The notes under the pieces: model-generated
The model's input: only the letters and a program-made list of their open reading frames with translations
Told to the model about the DNA's origin: nothing
Databases searched by the model: none
Part shown: in pieces, positions 4,753 to 12,390 of the stretch
How the letters are laid out: each line of letters opens with the position of its first letter
Numbering within the stretch: position 1 is the stretch's first letter
Position numbers and translations under genes: made by a program
Origin: a virus
IMG/VR virus record: IMGVR_UViG_3300046477_000515
Span: 1 to 26,724 of that record
Length of the DNA stretch: 26,724 nt
Direction: 5' to 3' (one strand)

Positions 4753-5540
4753 GCCCCCTTCAACTTGCCGCCCGCGAGGGCTGCCTGACCGCCTCGTTTC
4801 TGCCCAAGCTCATGGCCTGGGACGAGACTGAGATCCTGCGCGAATGGCAGCGCCTCGTCGGCGACCCGGCTTGGGAGCCGGAAGACCTCGACGATAAGTG
4901 GGCGGTACAATTCGGGTCCTGGATCGAGCCGTTCGCGCTCGACTGGCACGAACGCAAGACCGGCCGCGCTCTCTCGCACCGCGGCGACGTGGTGCACCAC
5001 CCCGAGCGCCCGTACTTTTGCTGCACGCTCGATGGGTTCCGCGCCGACGACTCCACCGTGATCGACTGCAAGGCGCCCGGACCATGGCGCAAGCTCGATG
5101 AGGTCGAGGCCTATTACACCCCGCAACTGATCGGCCAGCGTGCCTGCCTGGGAGCGGATCGGGCCGCGCTCTTGATCGTACACGGCGGGCAGGAGCCGGT
5201 TGAGCGTCTCATCGAGTGGGAAGCCGATTATGAGCGCGCGCTCTGGGAGCGGGTCGACAACTTCTGGCATTGCGTCGAGACGCTGACCGAGCCGGTGGCG
5301 CAAGTGCCGGTCGCCCCGCCGGTCAAACCCATAAAGACCTACGACATGACCGGCGACAATCTCTGGGCGTCGGAAGCCATCACCTGGCTCGACAACCGCG
5401 TTGCCGCCCGCAAGGCAGCGACCGCCGAAAAGGATCTCAAGGGCCTCGTCCCGCTCGACGCCGTGCGCTGCCACGGCCACGGCATCGAAATCCGCCGCGA
5501 CCGCGCCGGACGCCTCTCACTCAAGGAACAACGAGCATGA
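4746..5540 (+). CDS. YqaJ/lambda-exonuclease-like recombination nuclease, 264 aa
   Basis: The protein has the layout of a PD-(D/E)XK phage exonuclease. ASFLPKLMAW is near the N-terminus, FGSWIEP has the conserved Glu61, CTLDGF has Asp96, VIDCKAP has the Asp107-x-Lys109 pair, and YYTPQLIGQ has the conserved Gln of the core helix. Such enzymes resect double-stranded ends 5' to 3' to give single strands for annealing. The last ~60 residues (WASEAITWLDNRVAARKAAT onward) extend beyond the nuclease core. A good site, GGAGG, lies 8 bases before the ATG. The TGA overlaps the ATG of the annealing-protein gene, which strongly suggests a two-component recombination module. Asp instead of the usual Glu in the (E/D)XK motif is allowed in this fold. 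Confidence 0.85.
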   Translation: MLSPLQLAAREGCLTASFLPKLMAWDETEILREWQRLVGDPAWEPEDLDDKWAVQFGSWIEPFALDWHERKTGRALSHRGDVVHHPERPYFCCTLDGFRADDSTVIDCKAPGPWRKLDEVEAYYTPQLIGQRACLGADRAALLIVHGGQEPVERLIEWEADYERALWERVDNFWHCVETLTEPVAQVPVAPPVKPIKTYDMTGDNLWASEAITWLDNRVAARKAATAEKDLKGLVPLDAVRCHGHGIEIRRDRAGRLSLKEQRA

Positions 5541-6349
5541 AAACGGTCGTCACAACCGGCGGGCCGAACAGCGCCGACGAGATCATCGACGCTGTCATCA
5601 CCAAGGGCAATCTGGCGCAGCTCACGCCGCAGGAGCGCACGCGCTACTATGTGGAGGTCTGCAAAAGCGTCGGCCTCAATCCGCTGACCAAGCCATTCGA
5701 GTTCATCGAGCTAAATCAGAAGCTCACGCTTTACGCTTTGCGCAGTTGCACCGAGCAATTGCGGACGATCCATGGCGTATCGGTCGATGAGATGAGCCAT
5801 AGAACGCTGGAGGGAGTTTTTATCGTTACGGCCAAGGTCCGCAACAAGGATGGCCGCACCGACATCGCAACCGGCGCCGTGACAGTCAGCCAACTCAAGG
5901 GCGACGCGCTCGCCAACGCGATGATGAAGGCTGAGACCAAGGCCAAGCGCCGCGCGACGCTTTCGATATGCGGCCTGGGTTTTCTGGACGAAAGCGAGGT
6001 CGAAACGATCCCGCCTGCGTCCGTCCATTCGAGTCCTCCGCCGACTCCGTCGGTCCCCGCGAAGGCAGCGATCGAGCCACCTCACCATCCGGTGACCGGC
6101 GAGATCCAGATTGAGGACCCTCGCGCCATCGCGCTGCCAGAGGCACCCACCCAGTGGCGGCAATATGTGGCCTGGGGCAGCCGCTACATCGCAGCCATCG
6201 GCATGGCCAAGACGGCCGGCGAAATCGACAAGTGGCAAAAGCTCAACAAGGCCACGCTGGCAGACATCAAGACCAACGCGGCAAAAATCCATGACCGGAT
6301 CGAGGCGAACGTCGCGGCGGCGCGGAAGCGGCTCGCGCCATCGGAGTAG
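5537..6349 (+). CDS. Probable phage single-strand annealing protein (RecT-like group), 270 aa
   Basis: The ATG at 5537 overlaps the exonuclease stop (ATGA). Residues 30-75 read TPQERTRYYVEVCKSVGLNP, then FEFIELNQKLTLYALRSC. Residues 112-155 read GAVTVSQLKGDALANAMMKA then ETKAKRRATLSICGLGFLDE. The Lys/Arg-rich helix next to a Gly-Leu-Gly turn resembles recombinases of phages that pair with YqaJ nucleases. After a Pro-rich linker (155-195) the C-terminal ~75 residues form a helical region with WRQYVAWGSRYIAAIG. The expected role is annealing of resected strands during phage recombination. The pairing with the exonuclease is the strongest argument; exact SSAP family (RecT, ERF, other) is not certain. 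Confidence 0.7.
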   Translation: MKTVVTTGGPNSADEIIDAVITKGNLAQLTPQERTRYYVEVCKSVGLNPLTKPFEFIELNQKLTLYALRSCTEQLRTIHGVSVDEMSHRTLEGVFIVTAKVRNKDGRTDIATGAVTVSQLKGDALANAMMKAETKAKRRATLSICGLGFLDESEVETIPPASVHSSPPPTPSVPAKAAIEPPHHPVTGEIQIEDPRAIALPEAPTQWRQYVAWGSRYIAAIGMAKTAGEIDKWQKLNKATLADIKTNAAKIHDRIEANVAAARKRLAPSE

Positions 6350-6397
6350 CCATGGCGCCAATGAGCAAGTCTTTGGCCCCGGCGAGCAAGTCAAACG

Positions 6398-6430
6398 TAT
6401 AGAGACATTTTAACAATACGTGAAACACGT
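6398..6430 (+). promoter_or_regulatory. Possible promoter and small palindrome before the OB-fold gene
   Basis: TATAGA at 6398-6403 could be a -10, with TTGGCC at 6373-6378 as a -35, but the 19-base spacer is long. ACGTG-AAA-CACGT at 6418-6430 is an inverted repeat immediately ahead of the ribosome binding site. Weak evidence for separate expression of this gene. Confidence 0.25.
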
Positions 6431-6443
6431 GGAGAACTCGAAT

Positions 6444-6914
6444 ATGTCAACGTTTTCTAAAATCGTTACCGCCTGGGCCGTCGTCCTTGTCGTTGGTGGC
6501 ATCGTCGTTCTTAGCTCACAGCGATCGCAGAGCAATACGCCGGTTGCCGCGCAAGCCAGCAGGCCCGTACCAGCGAAAAGCATGCCACCGAACGAAGCCA
6601 GAACGGTGGTCCGTATCGACGTCGGAGTCCTGGCGGACGAATATGACAGCAACGAGATCGCGACGGACCTGAGACTCAAAGGCAAAATTATCGAGGTCAG
6701 CGGCACGGTGAATACGATCACCAAGGATGCAGTTGGATATTTGCGCGTCGATTTGGCGACGCGAAATCAATTTTTATCCGCGAGCATGAAGATGGACAAG
6801 AAACAAGAAGCGACGTTGGCGCATCTGCAAAAGGGCCAAAGGGTAATCATCCGCTGTGAGAAAATGCAGCGATGGGCTGGCACACCATACGGCGACAATT
6901 GCATTTTGATGTAA
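6444..6914 (+). CDS. Membrane-anchored OB-fold (tRNA_anti-like) protein, 156 aa; probable moron
   Basis: The N-terminus (MSTFSKIVTAWAVVLVVGGI) is a signal anchor, followed by a Ser/Pro-rich linker. The rest resembles a tRNA_anti-like OB-fold: an N-terminal helix VLADEYDSNEIATDLRLKGK, strand IIEVSGTVNTI, YLRVDLAT, then HLQKGQRVIIRCEKMQRW and a Cys near the end (DNCILM). Cys in RCEKM and in DNC could form a disulfide. The start at 6444 has GGAG 9 bases upstream; the GTG at 6420 is less likely. Base composition is more AT-rich than the recombination genes. It is not overlapped with the preceding gene, and converges on the YkgJ-type gene 3 bases away. This suggests an independently acquired, perhaps lysogeny-expressed gene exposed to the periplasm. 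Confidence 0.7.
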   Translation: MSTFSKIVTAWAVVLVVGGIVVLSSQRSQSNTPVAAQASRPVPAKSMPPNEARTVVRIDVGVLADEYDSNEIATDLRLKGKIIEVSGTVNTITKDAVGYLRVDLATRNQFLSASMKMDKKQEATLAHLQKGQRVIIRCEKMQRWAGTPYGDNCILM

Positions 6915-6917
6915 CGC

Positions 6918-7487
6918 TCAGGTCGTCCCTGCCCCGGTCAGCACCTCAACCCGGCACGCCGCCGCGGCGCTGTCGGGAAACTGCTCGACCTCCCATTCGC
7001 CGGGCGCGGCAATCTTCACGATGTAGGAGCCGCTGGTGATCTCGACGTCCCGGTTCGGCAACACCACCCACACCCGATTGTCGACTCGCACCTGCACGAC
7101 ATGAACCCGATCAGGGTCATCGACCTTGAGGCCTCGCAGGGCGAGCGCGCGCAGCTGCTGATGATAGTGCGGCTCGCGCCACACCAGCGGATAGCTTCCA
7201 TCGACCGTCACCGTGACCGTCTGCACGCCGCCGATCTTCGCCAGCGACAGGATCATATGGCAGGTCAGCGGATACCAGTCGTCACCGACGCCGCGCGATA
7301 ACATCCAGCCGCAAAAATAGCCGCGGCAAATCTGCGGCCGGGCGTCGTGGATCGCGCAGCCACCGTGACCTGGCTTGCAATGCTGGCACCATTGATTGGC
7401 CGCCTTGTCGAGCTCGAGCACGCGCAGGAGCTTGCAGCAGAGGGAGCATTTCCCGCACTCGCGTCCCGTTGTGATCTCGATCTTCAT
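6918..7487 (-). CDS. YkgJ-type Cys-cluster protein, 189 aa
   Basis: The N-terminus has ECGKCSLCCKLL (Cys11, 14, 17, 18), followed by Cys34, Cys37, Cys44, Cys54 and Cys59 in WCQHCKPG, GGCAIHD and QICRGYFCG. This is the CxCxxCC-type cluster of the YkgJ/Fe-S-or-zinc-binding family, whose role is poorly known. The C-terminal 110 residues are beta-rich and outside the family core. The ATG at 7487 comes 12 bases after the stop of the fibre gene with GGCGAGG just upstream; the upstream in-frame ATG at 7511 would overlap that stop. It is the last gene of the late operon, so it is probably expressed late. Possible roles include protein modification or redox work, but this is inference. Confidence 0.8.
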   Translation of the reverse strand: MKIEITTGRECGKCSLCCKLLRVLELDKAANQWCQHCKPGHGGCAIHDARPQICRGYFCGWMLSRGVGDDWYPLTCHMILSLAKIGGVQTVTVTVDGSYPLVWREPHYHQQLRALALRGLKVDDPDRVHVVQVRVDNRVWVVLPNRDVEITSGSYIVKIAAPGEWEVEQFPDSAAAACRVEVLTGAGTT

Positions 7488-7498
7488 GGCCTCGCCAA

Positions 7499-9139
7499 TT
7501 ACATGGACCAATTACCGAAGCCGGACGGAGGCGTAAAGGCGAAGGCGGACCCACCGAAATTCGCGGTCATGTTGTCGTTAAGCGCAGTACCGGTGCCACC
7601 GAACGTCAGATTCGGTGCGATGGCGGATCCACCAGTGGAGCCAGAACCAATGTAGCCGACTCCAGTTGCCGGATTGGCCGTCGGGTCACCATTCCAGTTA
7701 CCGCTGTTTCTTCGAACCCACACTTTTCCGTTGGTGAGATCAGCCGCATAACAAATGACATCTCCCGCCGTCCACGTCCCGACTGTCTTCCCCGTATTGG
7801 TGCCAACATAAAAGATCAGCCCACCCCCTCCATTAAACGCGACGACACCTCCCTGTCCTGAAATTATCGACGCAAAATTAGTACCTGAAATGACCAACGC
7901 AACGGAATCGTTGTTACCATGTGACGCTCCTATGGTAACCTCGAAATAATACTTGCCGGTGCTCAACAACATGGTGCTGGTCGCACCGGAATTTGAAGCA
8001 GTGCTGTTGTGCGTCGCCTTCAAATTACCATTCGTCAACGTGACATTGGCGGTCGTGCCATCAAACGTGGCGAGCACGGCAGACGCTGGTATTGTCGGTG
8101 CGTAGATTGTATCGACGTCGACGAACCCACCAGGAAGCAGGGACTTATCGAGGCCGAGGACTACATTTGCTATCAGTGGGATGGTATCGACATCGATCCA
8201 AATGTGCGGTGCCAGGCGTTGGAATAGAATTACGTTCGGTGCATATACAGTGTCGGTGAAATCGACGAGCGCGTCGAACGGCCATAGCGCCGGGTTGGAA
8301 CCAATAAACGGTGACAGGAAGGTGTCGTCGCTTCCTACCGACGCCGGCAACAGCGATGCGTAATGCACAACCGGTACGAAGAAGATATCATCATCGACGA
8401 ACAGACCCATCCGTCCAGGTGTTCGCAATTCCGGACCGATGAATACGTCGACGTCTAGGATGCGACTTGGGTTCAGTTGATTGAATATGAAGGGCGCGAA
8501 GAGTGTGTCTGCCGAACTGAACGCCCCAGGTTTGATGAAGGCAACTTGACCCGCCGGGTAGATGGCATCGTTGTTGGGGGAGTATTCGGTGACAAGACCG
8601 GGCCGAAGTCCGCTCCCCAACGTTGTGGTGAAGATGGCATCAGTATCAACAAAAACGTCGAGCAGTAGAACAACAGCATCATTGTGTCGAATGACCGACG
8701 GTCCGTAAATGATGTCGGCATCGATGACATTTTGGATCGGGAACGTCTGGTTGATCGTCGCCTTGCCCAGCGTGACCTTCTTGACGCCACCGAAGACATC
8801 GACATCGACGAACAGTTGCGGACCCAGCACATTGCTGAGAACAATCGGTGGGGCAATGATGTCATTGGCGACAACAAGTGGTGGAACGATGGCATAGGCC
8901 GCACCCTTGCTGAAACCATAGAAGACGTCGGGATCGACGACGAGCGCCGGATAGATACTGTTGTCAACATCACCGACATAGGGTTGATAGATCGTATCGC
9001 CTTCAACGAACGACCCTTCAAACAACAGAAAACCGGGGACACGAATAGTCGCCTGCGGAAAGACATCCGGATCCACATAGCCGTCGATTGGAACTGCCAA
9101 TCCCAGCAGCAACTCTTCCGCGATGACACCGACAATCAT
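7499..9139 (-). CDS. Tail fibre-like protein: ~15 D-x-D repeats plus C-terminal SPRY-like domain, 546 aa
   Basis: Residues about 1-370 are built from imperfect repeats of 18-27 residues with the pattern L-x-P, a few residues, D-x-D or its variants, then a hydrophobic strand and Pro. Examples are FVDVDTIYAPTIP, LFVDVDVFGG and LVVDPDVFYG. About 15 units can be counted. Residues about 370-546 resemble a SPRY/concanavalin-like domain, with KYYFEVTIGA, GDVICYAADLTNGKVWVRRN and APNLTFGG. The whole suggests a long repeat shaft ending in a binding head. The ATG at 9139 overlaps the stop of the previous gene (ATGA), so I chose it over the longer frame. It lies last among the tail adhesins. A second protein with the same repeat lies at 19366-20724. 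Base composition is lower in GC than that of neighbours. Function as a receptor-binding fibre is inference. Confidence 0.75.
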   Translation of the reverse strand: MIVGVIAEELLLGLAVPIDGYVDPDVFPQATIRVPGFLLFEGSFVEGDTIYQPYVGDVDNSIYPALVVDPDVFYGFSKGAAYAIVPPLVVANDIIAPPIVLSNVLGPQLFVDVDVFGGVKKVTLGKATINQTFPIQNVIDADIIYGPSVIRHNDAVVLLLDVFVDTDAIFTTTLGSGLRPGLVTEYSPNNDAIYPAGQVAFIKPGAFSSADTLFAPFIFNQLNPSRILDVDVFIGPELRTPGRMGLFVDDDIFFVPVVHYASLLPASVGSDDTFLSPFIGSNPALWPFDALVDFTDTVYAPNVILFQRLAPHIWIDVDTIPLIANVVLGLDKSLLPGGFVDVDTIYAPTIPASAVLATFDGTTANVTLTNGNLKATHNSTASNSGATSTMLLSTGKYYFEVTIGASHGNNDSVALVISGTNFASIISGQGGVVAFNGGGGLIFYVGTNTGKTVGTWTAGDVICYAADLTNGKVWVRRNSGNWNGDPTANPATGVGYIGSGSTGGSAIAPNLTFGGTGTALNDNMTANFGGSAFAFTPPSGFGNWSM

Positions 9140-10536
9140 CCGACGATGCTCGGGTCTGGTGTGTATTTTCTGATCAAGGCAGTCGGTTGGAACTGGTCGG
9201 TCGTACCGGTGTTGGCGCCAGTTATCCAATTCTTGCTCGTGTGCAACAGGAGCTCGGGCTTCTTGCCGAGCAACTGTTCCGCCAGTGGTCGCGGATCGTC
9301 CGCGGTGCCCGTTATTGGATCGGCTACGGTGCCCTTTGTCGGGTCGACAGGCTTCAGGGTTGCCTTGCCATCCTTGTCGCGGATCACATTGCCCTTATCA
9401 TCGCGCACATAATCAATGAATGCGCGACGATTGCTGTCAACACTGGTATCCAGCGTCACCTCGGTAAACATTTGAAACTCGGCCATCTCTACGCGGAGGA
9501 TGGAATCAACAAATTGTGGATTAGCAGGGATGCCCAACGGGGTGTCGATTCCCGCCGGGGTCCTGGATGTCGGAAGAGGCGTGGAAACATATTTGCATGT
9601 CGGTGCCGGTGCTGCCAGGTTTCCGATGTAAAAGTTCGCTGCCCCAGCAACGCTCCAGGCATTATCCGTCAGAATTGCATTCCGATCGTCACCGCCGCTG
9701 ACGAAGAACGGACCCAGATTATCTTCGCCATCGTAGTTTTTGTCATCGATGGCGTACCACAATTTGCAATAGCTGTCGGTCCCTTCCGCTATGGTCTCGT
9801 TCCGCCCCGCACCAGGCTCCACAGGAGCGTGGGTCTTGCAATCATTGCTCAGATCGAACGACAGCAGCAGATGATGCCACTGATCCGGCGCGATCGGGAA
9901 TGTCGTCTTGACCTTAAAGTACTCCGGCCTGGCATTCGACGCTTCCGGGAAATCCTTGATTCCGAGAGTAAGTCCCGCGTGAGGATTGATAGGCGGTACA
10001 GCGTTGTAATAATCCCAACCCGAGCCAGGAACCGTCGTCGGATCGAAATTTGGTCCCCAGCCAGGTGGCAATCCGCCCGGCAGGTCTGCGTCGAGGAGGT
10101 ACAGCTCCACTCCGGTCTGGGTTGACGCCATGCCGACAACATCGGCATGACCGGCAGTTTGCAGGATGAACGATAAAGCGGCAGTGATCTTCGATGGATC
10201 GGAAATGCTTCCGCCGCAATTGACGGCAATACAACACGGATCGGCCAGAAACGTCCCCTTGCTGGTGTAGCCGCTTACACCGTAAACAGGAGGAGCGTCT
10301 GCCCTAGGAAAATTCATGGCTTTGCTTACATCGACAAAATCAGGCTCGAGGTCTTCCACCTTGGGTGCAACGCCGAATGTCAACAATGGGATCGCCGTAT
10401 TCATCAAGTCGCTAAATCCAGGTTGGAAAGGCTTGCTCGCAGCTGTCGTGATCGATGCTTGCGGTATGCGGAACCAAAACGAAATCACCGCTTTGGAAAA
10501 ATCCGGGAGACCTCCCGGCAGGGTCAAATAACTCAT
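9136..10536 (-). CDS. Tail-associated LamG/concanavalin-like adhesin, 466 aa
   Basis: The start at 10536 (MSYLTLPGGLPDFSKAVISF) overlaps the previous stop. The sequence has the strand pattern of a LamG-like jelly roll: VISFWFRIP near the start, DQWHHLLLSFDLS in the middle, LWYAIDDKNYDG, AANFYIGN and VEMAEFQMFTEVTLD later. This fold usually binds sugars. Three inserts (residues about 80-200) expand the domain. The C-terminal ~70 residues hold DDKGNVIRDKDGKATLKP, a loop of Asp/Gly turns, and a short segment rich in Leu before the end. No signal peptide, as expected for a virion protein. It probably binds surface polysaccharide; the partner is unknown. Confidence 0.7.
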   Translation of the reverse strand: MSYLTLPGGLPDFSKAVISFWFRIPQASITTAASKPFQPGFSDLMNTAIPLLTFGVAPKVEDLEPDFVDVSKAMNFPRADAPPVYGVSGYTSKGTFLADPCCIAVNCGGSISDPSKITAALSFILQTAGHADVVGMASTQTGVELYLLDADLPGGLPPGWGPNFDPTTVPGSGWDYYNAVPPINPHAGLTLGIKDFPEASNARPEYFKVKTTFPIAPDQWHHLLLSFDLSNDCKTHAPVEPGAGRNETIAEGTDSYCKLWYAIDDKNYDGEDNLGPFFVSGGDDRNAILTDNAWSVAGAANFYIGNLAAPAPTCKYVSTPLPTSRTPAGIDTPLGIPANPQFVDSILRVEMAEFQMFTEVTLDTSVDSNRRAFIDYVRDDKGNVIRDKDGKATLKPVDPTKGTVADPITGTADDPRPLAEQLLGKKPELLLHTSKNWITGANTGTTDQFQPTALIRKYTPDPSIVG

Positions 10537-11294
10537 GGCGTCGATAACTGTTTCTGAGGATCCAGCGCGTTGGTTGCTCCGTCGCCAAACTCCACGGCGA
10601 GGCCGCCTCCCCAACTCACATTGACTATGTTCTGCAATGGATCGAGCCGCCACGGTGGATCGACCTCGGTGGTATCCGGCTGATCGGATCCGAATAGTCG
10701 CACCCAGTCGTTGTTGCCGAATTGCAGCAAGGGATCACTGAGCGAGTCGATCCCCCAAATATGCTTTTGCCAGATTAGACCATTGCCGGACGTACTGGTG
10801 AACTCCTGGATAATCTCGACCAGCAGGAATTGGCTGTCGTCCTTGCTGGCGAGCTGCACCGCATTGATATAATCGGCCATTGCGCTGGGTGGCTGACCGT
10901 TTCGGTCAATGGCGTCGCTTGCAAGGTCATAGCGATCAACTCTCCGGGTGTGAACGACGCGCGTGATGTTGTCTGGGTCGTTTCCATATGCGTGCGCTGC
11001 TCTCTGATAATCAAGTCCGGCACCGGCCTCGAGCGCTATGGCCGTTCGGATCGGGACCTTGAGGGTGATGCTCTCGTCATCAGGCTTTGTGATCTTTTTG
11101 ATTTCAGCCTTGTTCGGATCCGTTGGGTCGAATGTCGACCAATCATACGTGAAGACGTATCTTTGATAGGCGAGACCGGTGCCGACATCAAAAACTAATC
11201 TGTCAATGCGCTCGACATCGACCCAAGTATCACTTGTGGTGTCGTCGTCCTCATAGATTCGAACGACATGTGACACACGACCATCACCTGCCAT
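10533..11294 (-). CDS. Tail-tip structural protein, 253 aa, unknown family
   Basis: Reads MAGDGRVSHVVRIYEDDDTT at the start; no recognised domain. It is acidic and beta-rich, with long charged segments such as IKKITKPDDESITLKVPIRT. No membrane segment. It overlaps the next gene (ATGA at 10533-10536) and starts 3 bases after the stop of the CBM-like protein, so it belongs to the tail-tip/adhesin operon. Structural role is by position only. Confidence 0.65.
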   Translation of the reverse strand: MAGDGRVSHVVRIYEDDDTTSDTWVDVERIDRLVFDVGTGLAYQRYVFTYDWSTFDPTDPNKAEIKKITKPDDESITLKVPIRTAIALEAGAGLDYQRAAHAYGNDPDNITRVVHTRRVDRYDLASDAIDRNGQPPSAMADYINAVQLASKDDSQFLLVEIIQEFTSTSGNGLIWQKHIWGIDSLSDPLLQFGNNDWVRLFGSDQPDTTEVDPPWRLDPLQNIVNVSWGGGLAVEFGDGATNALDPQKQLSTP

Positions 11295-11297
11295 TTG

Positions 11298-12116
11298 TCA
11301 CACCGACAGTAAGCCGAACAGATCCCAGGTGTTGGCGCCGACCTTCTTTGCAGTTATGACCGCACCAGTCCCACCAGTCGCCGGTCGAAGTCCGGTGATC
11401 GTATTGATGGTAACCGCGGTGCCCGGCACCAGGGTCACCGGTGATGCAGTGCATTGTCGGAAGGAAATCTCGACCGAAAGCGGGAAACTCAATGTCGCGT
11501 CGCTCGGTATGGTGATGGAACAGCCGGACGCATTGACGCAGCGCACATAGCCTGCGATGTCGGCAAGGGTGAGCGTGTAGGTTGGATCCGGTGCCTCGCG
11601 CAATGTCATTGCGGGGAATATCGCCGGAGTTTGCCAATTAACGGCATAGTCTGCGTTACTGGACTTCGCGAGAAGTTGTCCCGTGAGTCCCCCAGGCGGG
11701 ATGATGCTCGACGGCTGCTCCAGCATCAGTCCGTAGTATGCGTGACCGGCCCCGTCGTTCGCCCCCGCATCGAACACAGTGGCGCTGATATGGTTGAACA
11801 ACACCATATAAACGGCACCGTTGTAGTCGGTGACATCGTTGAGCATGTAGTTCGTATTCGGTCGCCAGGTGCCGCGAAAGTTCCACGTCGTCACCGGCAA
11901 TGCGAACGGCCCCTGGATCGTCCCGTCGGTCATGTGAATGTAGAAGGCATTCCCACTGACCGCGAAATGATCGATGGAAACCAGTGTCGGTATCGTCTCC
12001 TCGGTGACGGTCAGACGATTGTTGATGTCGTAAAAATTGCCATCGACCTCGGCGGCAACGAGGTTTGCCCCCTTGCCGGCACCCCACGGTCCTATCGTTC
12101 GGTAAATGATTGCCAT
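11298..12116 (-). CDS. Tail fibre protein with CBM-like motif, 272 aa
   Basis: The N-terminus shows a common tail-fibre opening (AAEVDGNFYDINNRLTVTEE). Residues 78-106 (WNFRGTWRPNTNYMLNDVTD, then Tyr and Gly) have the spacing W-x5-Y-x3-D of carbohydrate-binding modules of the CBM5/12 type, a chitin/cellulose-binding fold. The last third is beta-rich: YTLTLADIAGYVRCV, ISFRQCTASPVTLVPG and a Gly/Thr-rich end. It probably helps the virion bind surface sugars. The ten residues INNRLTVTEE are almost shared with the holin-like protein (3220-3495), as is the DNA. Confidence 0.65.
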   Translation of the reverse strand: MAIIYRTIGPWGAGKGANLVAAEVDGNFYDINNRLTVTEETIPTLVSIDHFAVSGNAFYIHMTDGTIQGPFALPVTTWNFRGTWRPNTNYMLNDVTDYNGAVYMVLFNHISATVFDAGANDGAGHAYYGLMLEQPSSIIPPGGLTGQLLAKSSNADYAVNWQTPAIFPAMTLREAPDPTYTLTLADIAGYVRCVNASGCSITIPSDATLSFPLSVEISFRQCTASPVTLVPGTAVTINTITGLRPATGGTGAVITAKKVGANTWDLFGLLSV

Positions 12117-12129
12117 GCTTCAATCCGCA

Positions 12130-12390
12130 TCAGGCTTCTGGGGTGTTGACGACCTGGTAGCTCTGGCCGGGAGCGAGAATTATGCCGGTCGGAATCTCAT
12201 AGTAGTATTTGTCCTGGTAAAAGGATGCCGAAACCGAATAACCAGTCGAGATGGTCTTGGCCTTGCCGCCGAGCCCGATATTAATGATGACGTTCGGCTG
12301 TGGTGCAGCAGCCGCCGAAGCCAACGGTATGCGCGGCGGCGTCGTATCAAAAACGACAAATGGGCGAACAATCTGCTCAAGACTCGGCAC
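12130..12390 (-). CDS. Small tail protein, 86 aa
   Basis: A GTG start (12390) has GGAGG 6 bases upstream. The protein is mostly beta: MPSLEQIVRPFVVFDTTPP, NVIINIGLGGKAKTIS, TGYSVSASFYQDKYYYEIPT. It overlaps the end of the preceding 648-aa gene by 14 bases. No family is recognised; by position it may be a tail-tip or fibre-linking protein. Confidence 0.65.
   Translation of the reverse strand: MPSLEQIVRPFVVFDTTPPRIPLASAAAAPQPNVIINIGLGGKAKTISTGYSVSASFYQDKYYYEIPTGIILAPGQSYQVVNTPEA

Noticed and set aside
5270-5536. Upstream extension of the annealing protein (359-codon version)
   Set aside because: The extra residues are Arg/Gly/Pro-rich shadow of the exonuclease gene. The ATG at 5537 overlaps its stop in the standard ATGA way.
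5711-6394. 227-codon minus-strand frame and the 251-codon one at 4725-5480
   Set aside because: Antisense to the annealing-protein and exonuclease genes, which are coupled and have clear motifs.
6363-6404. Short plus frame MSKSLAPASKSNV with GAGCAAGTC direct repeats
   Set aside because: Only 13 codons and no ribosome binding site; probably chance.
8684-10125. Long plus-strand frames (242 and 312 codons) over the fibre genes
   Set aside because: They are antisense to well-supported adhesins with overlapping start/stop codons, have no ribosome sites and odd composition rich in Arg and Ile.
10537-10653. Upstream extension of the LamG-like protein
   Set aside because: The extra 39 residues overlap the upstream gene and are basic, not part of the fold.
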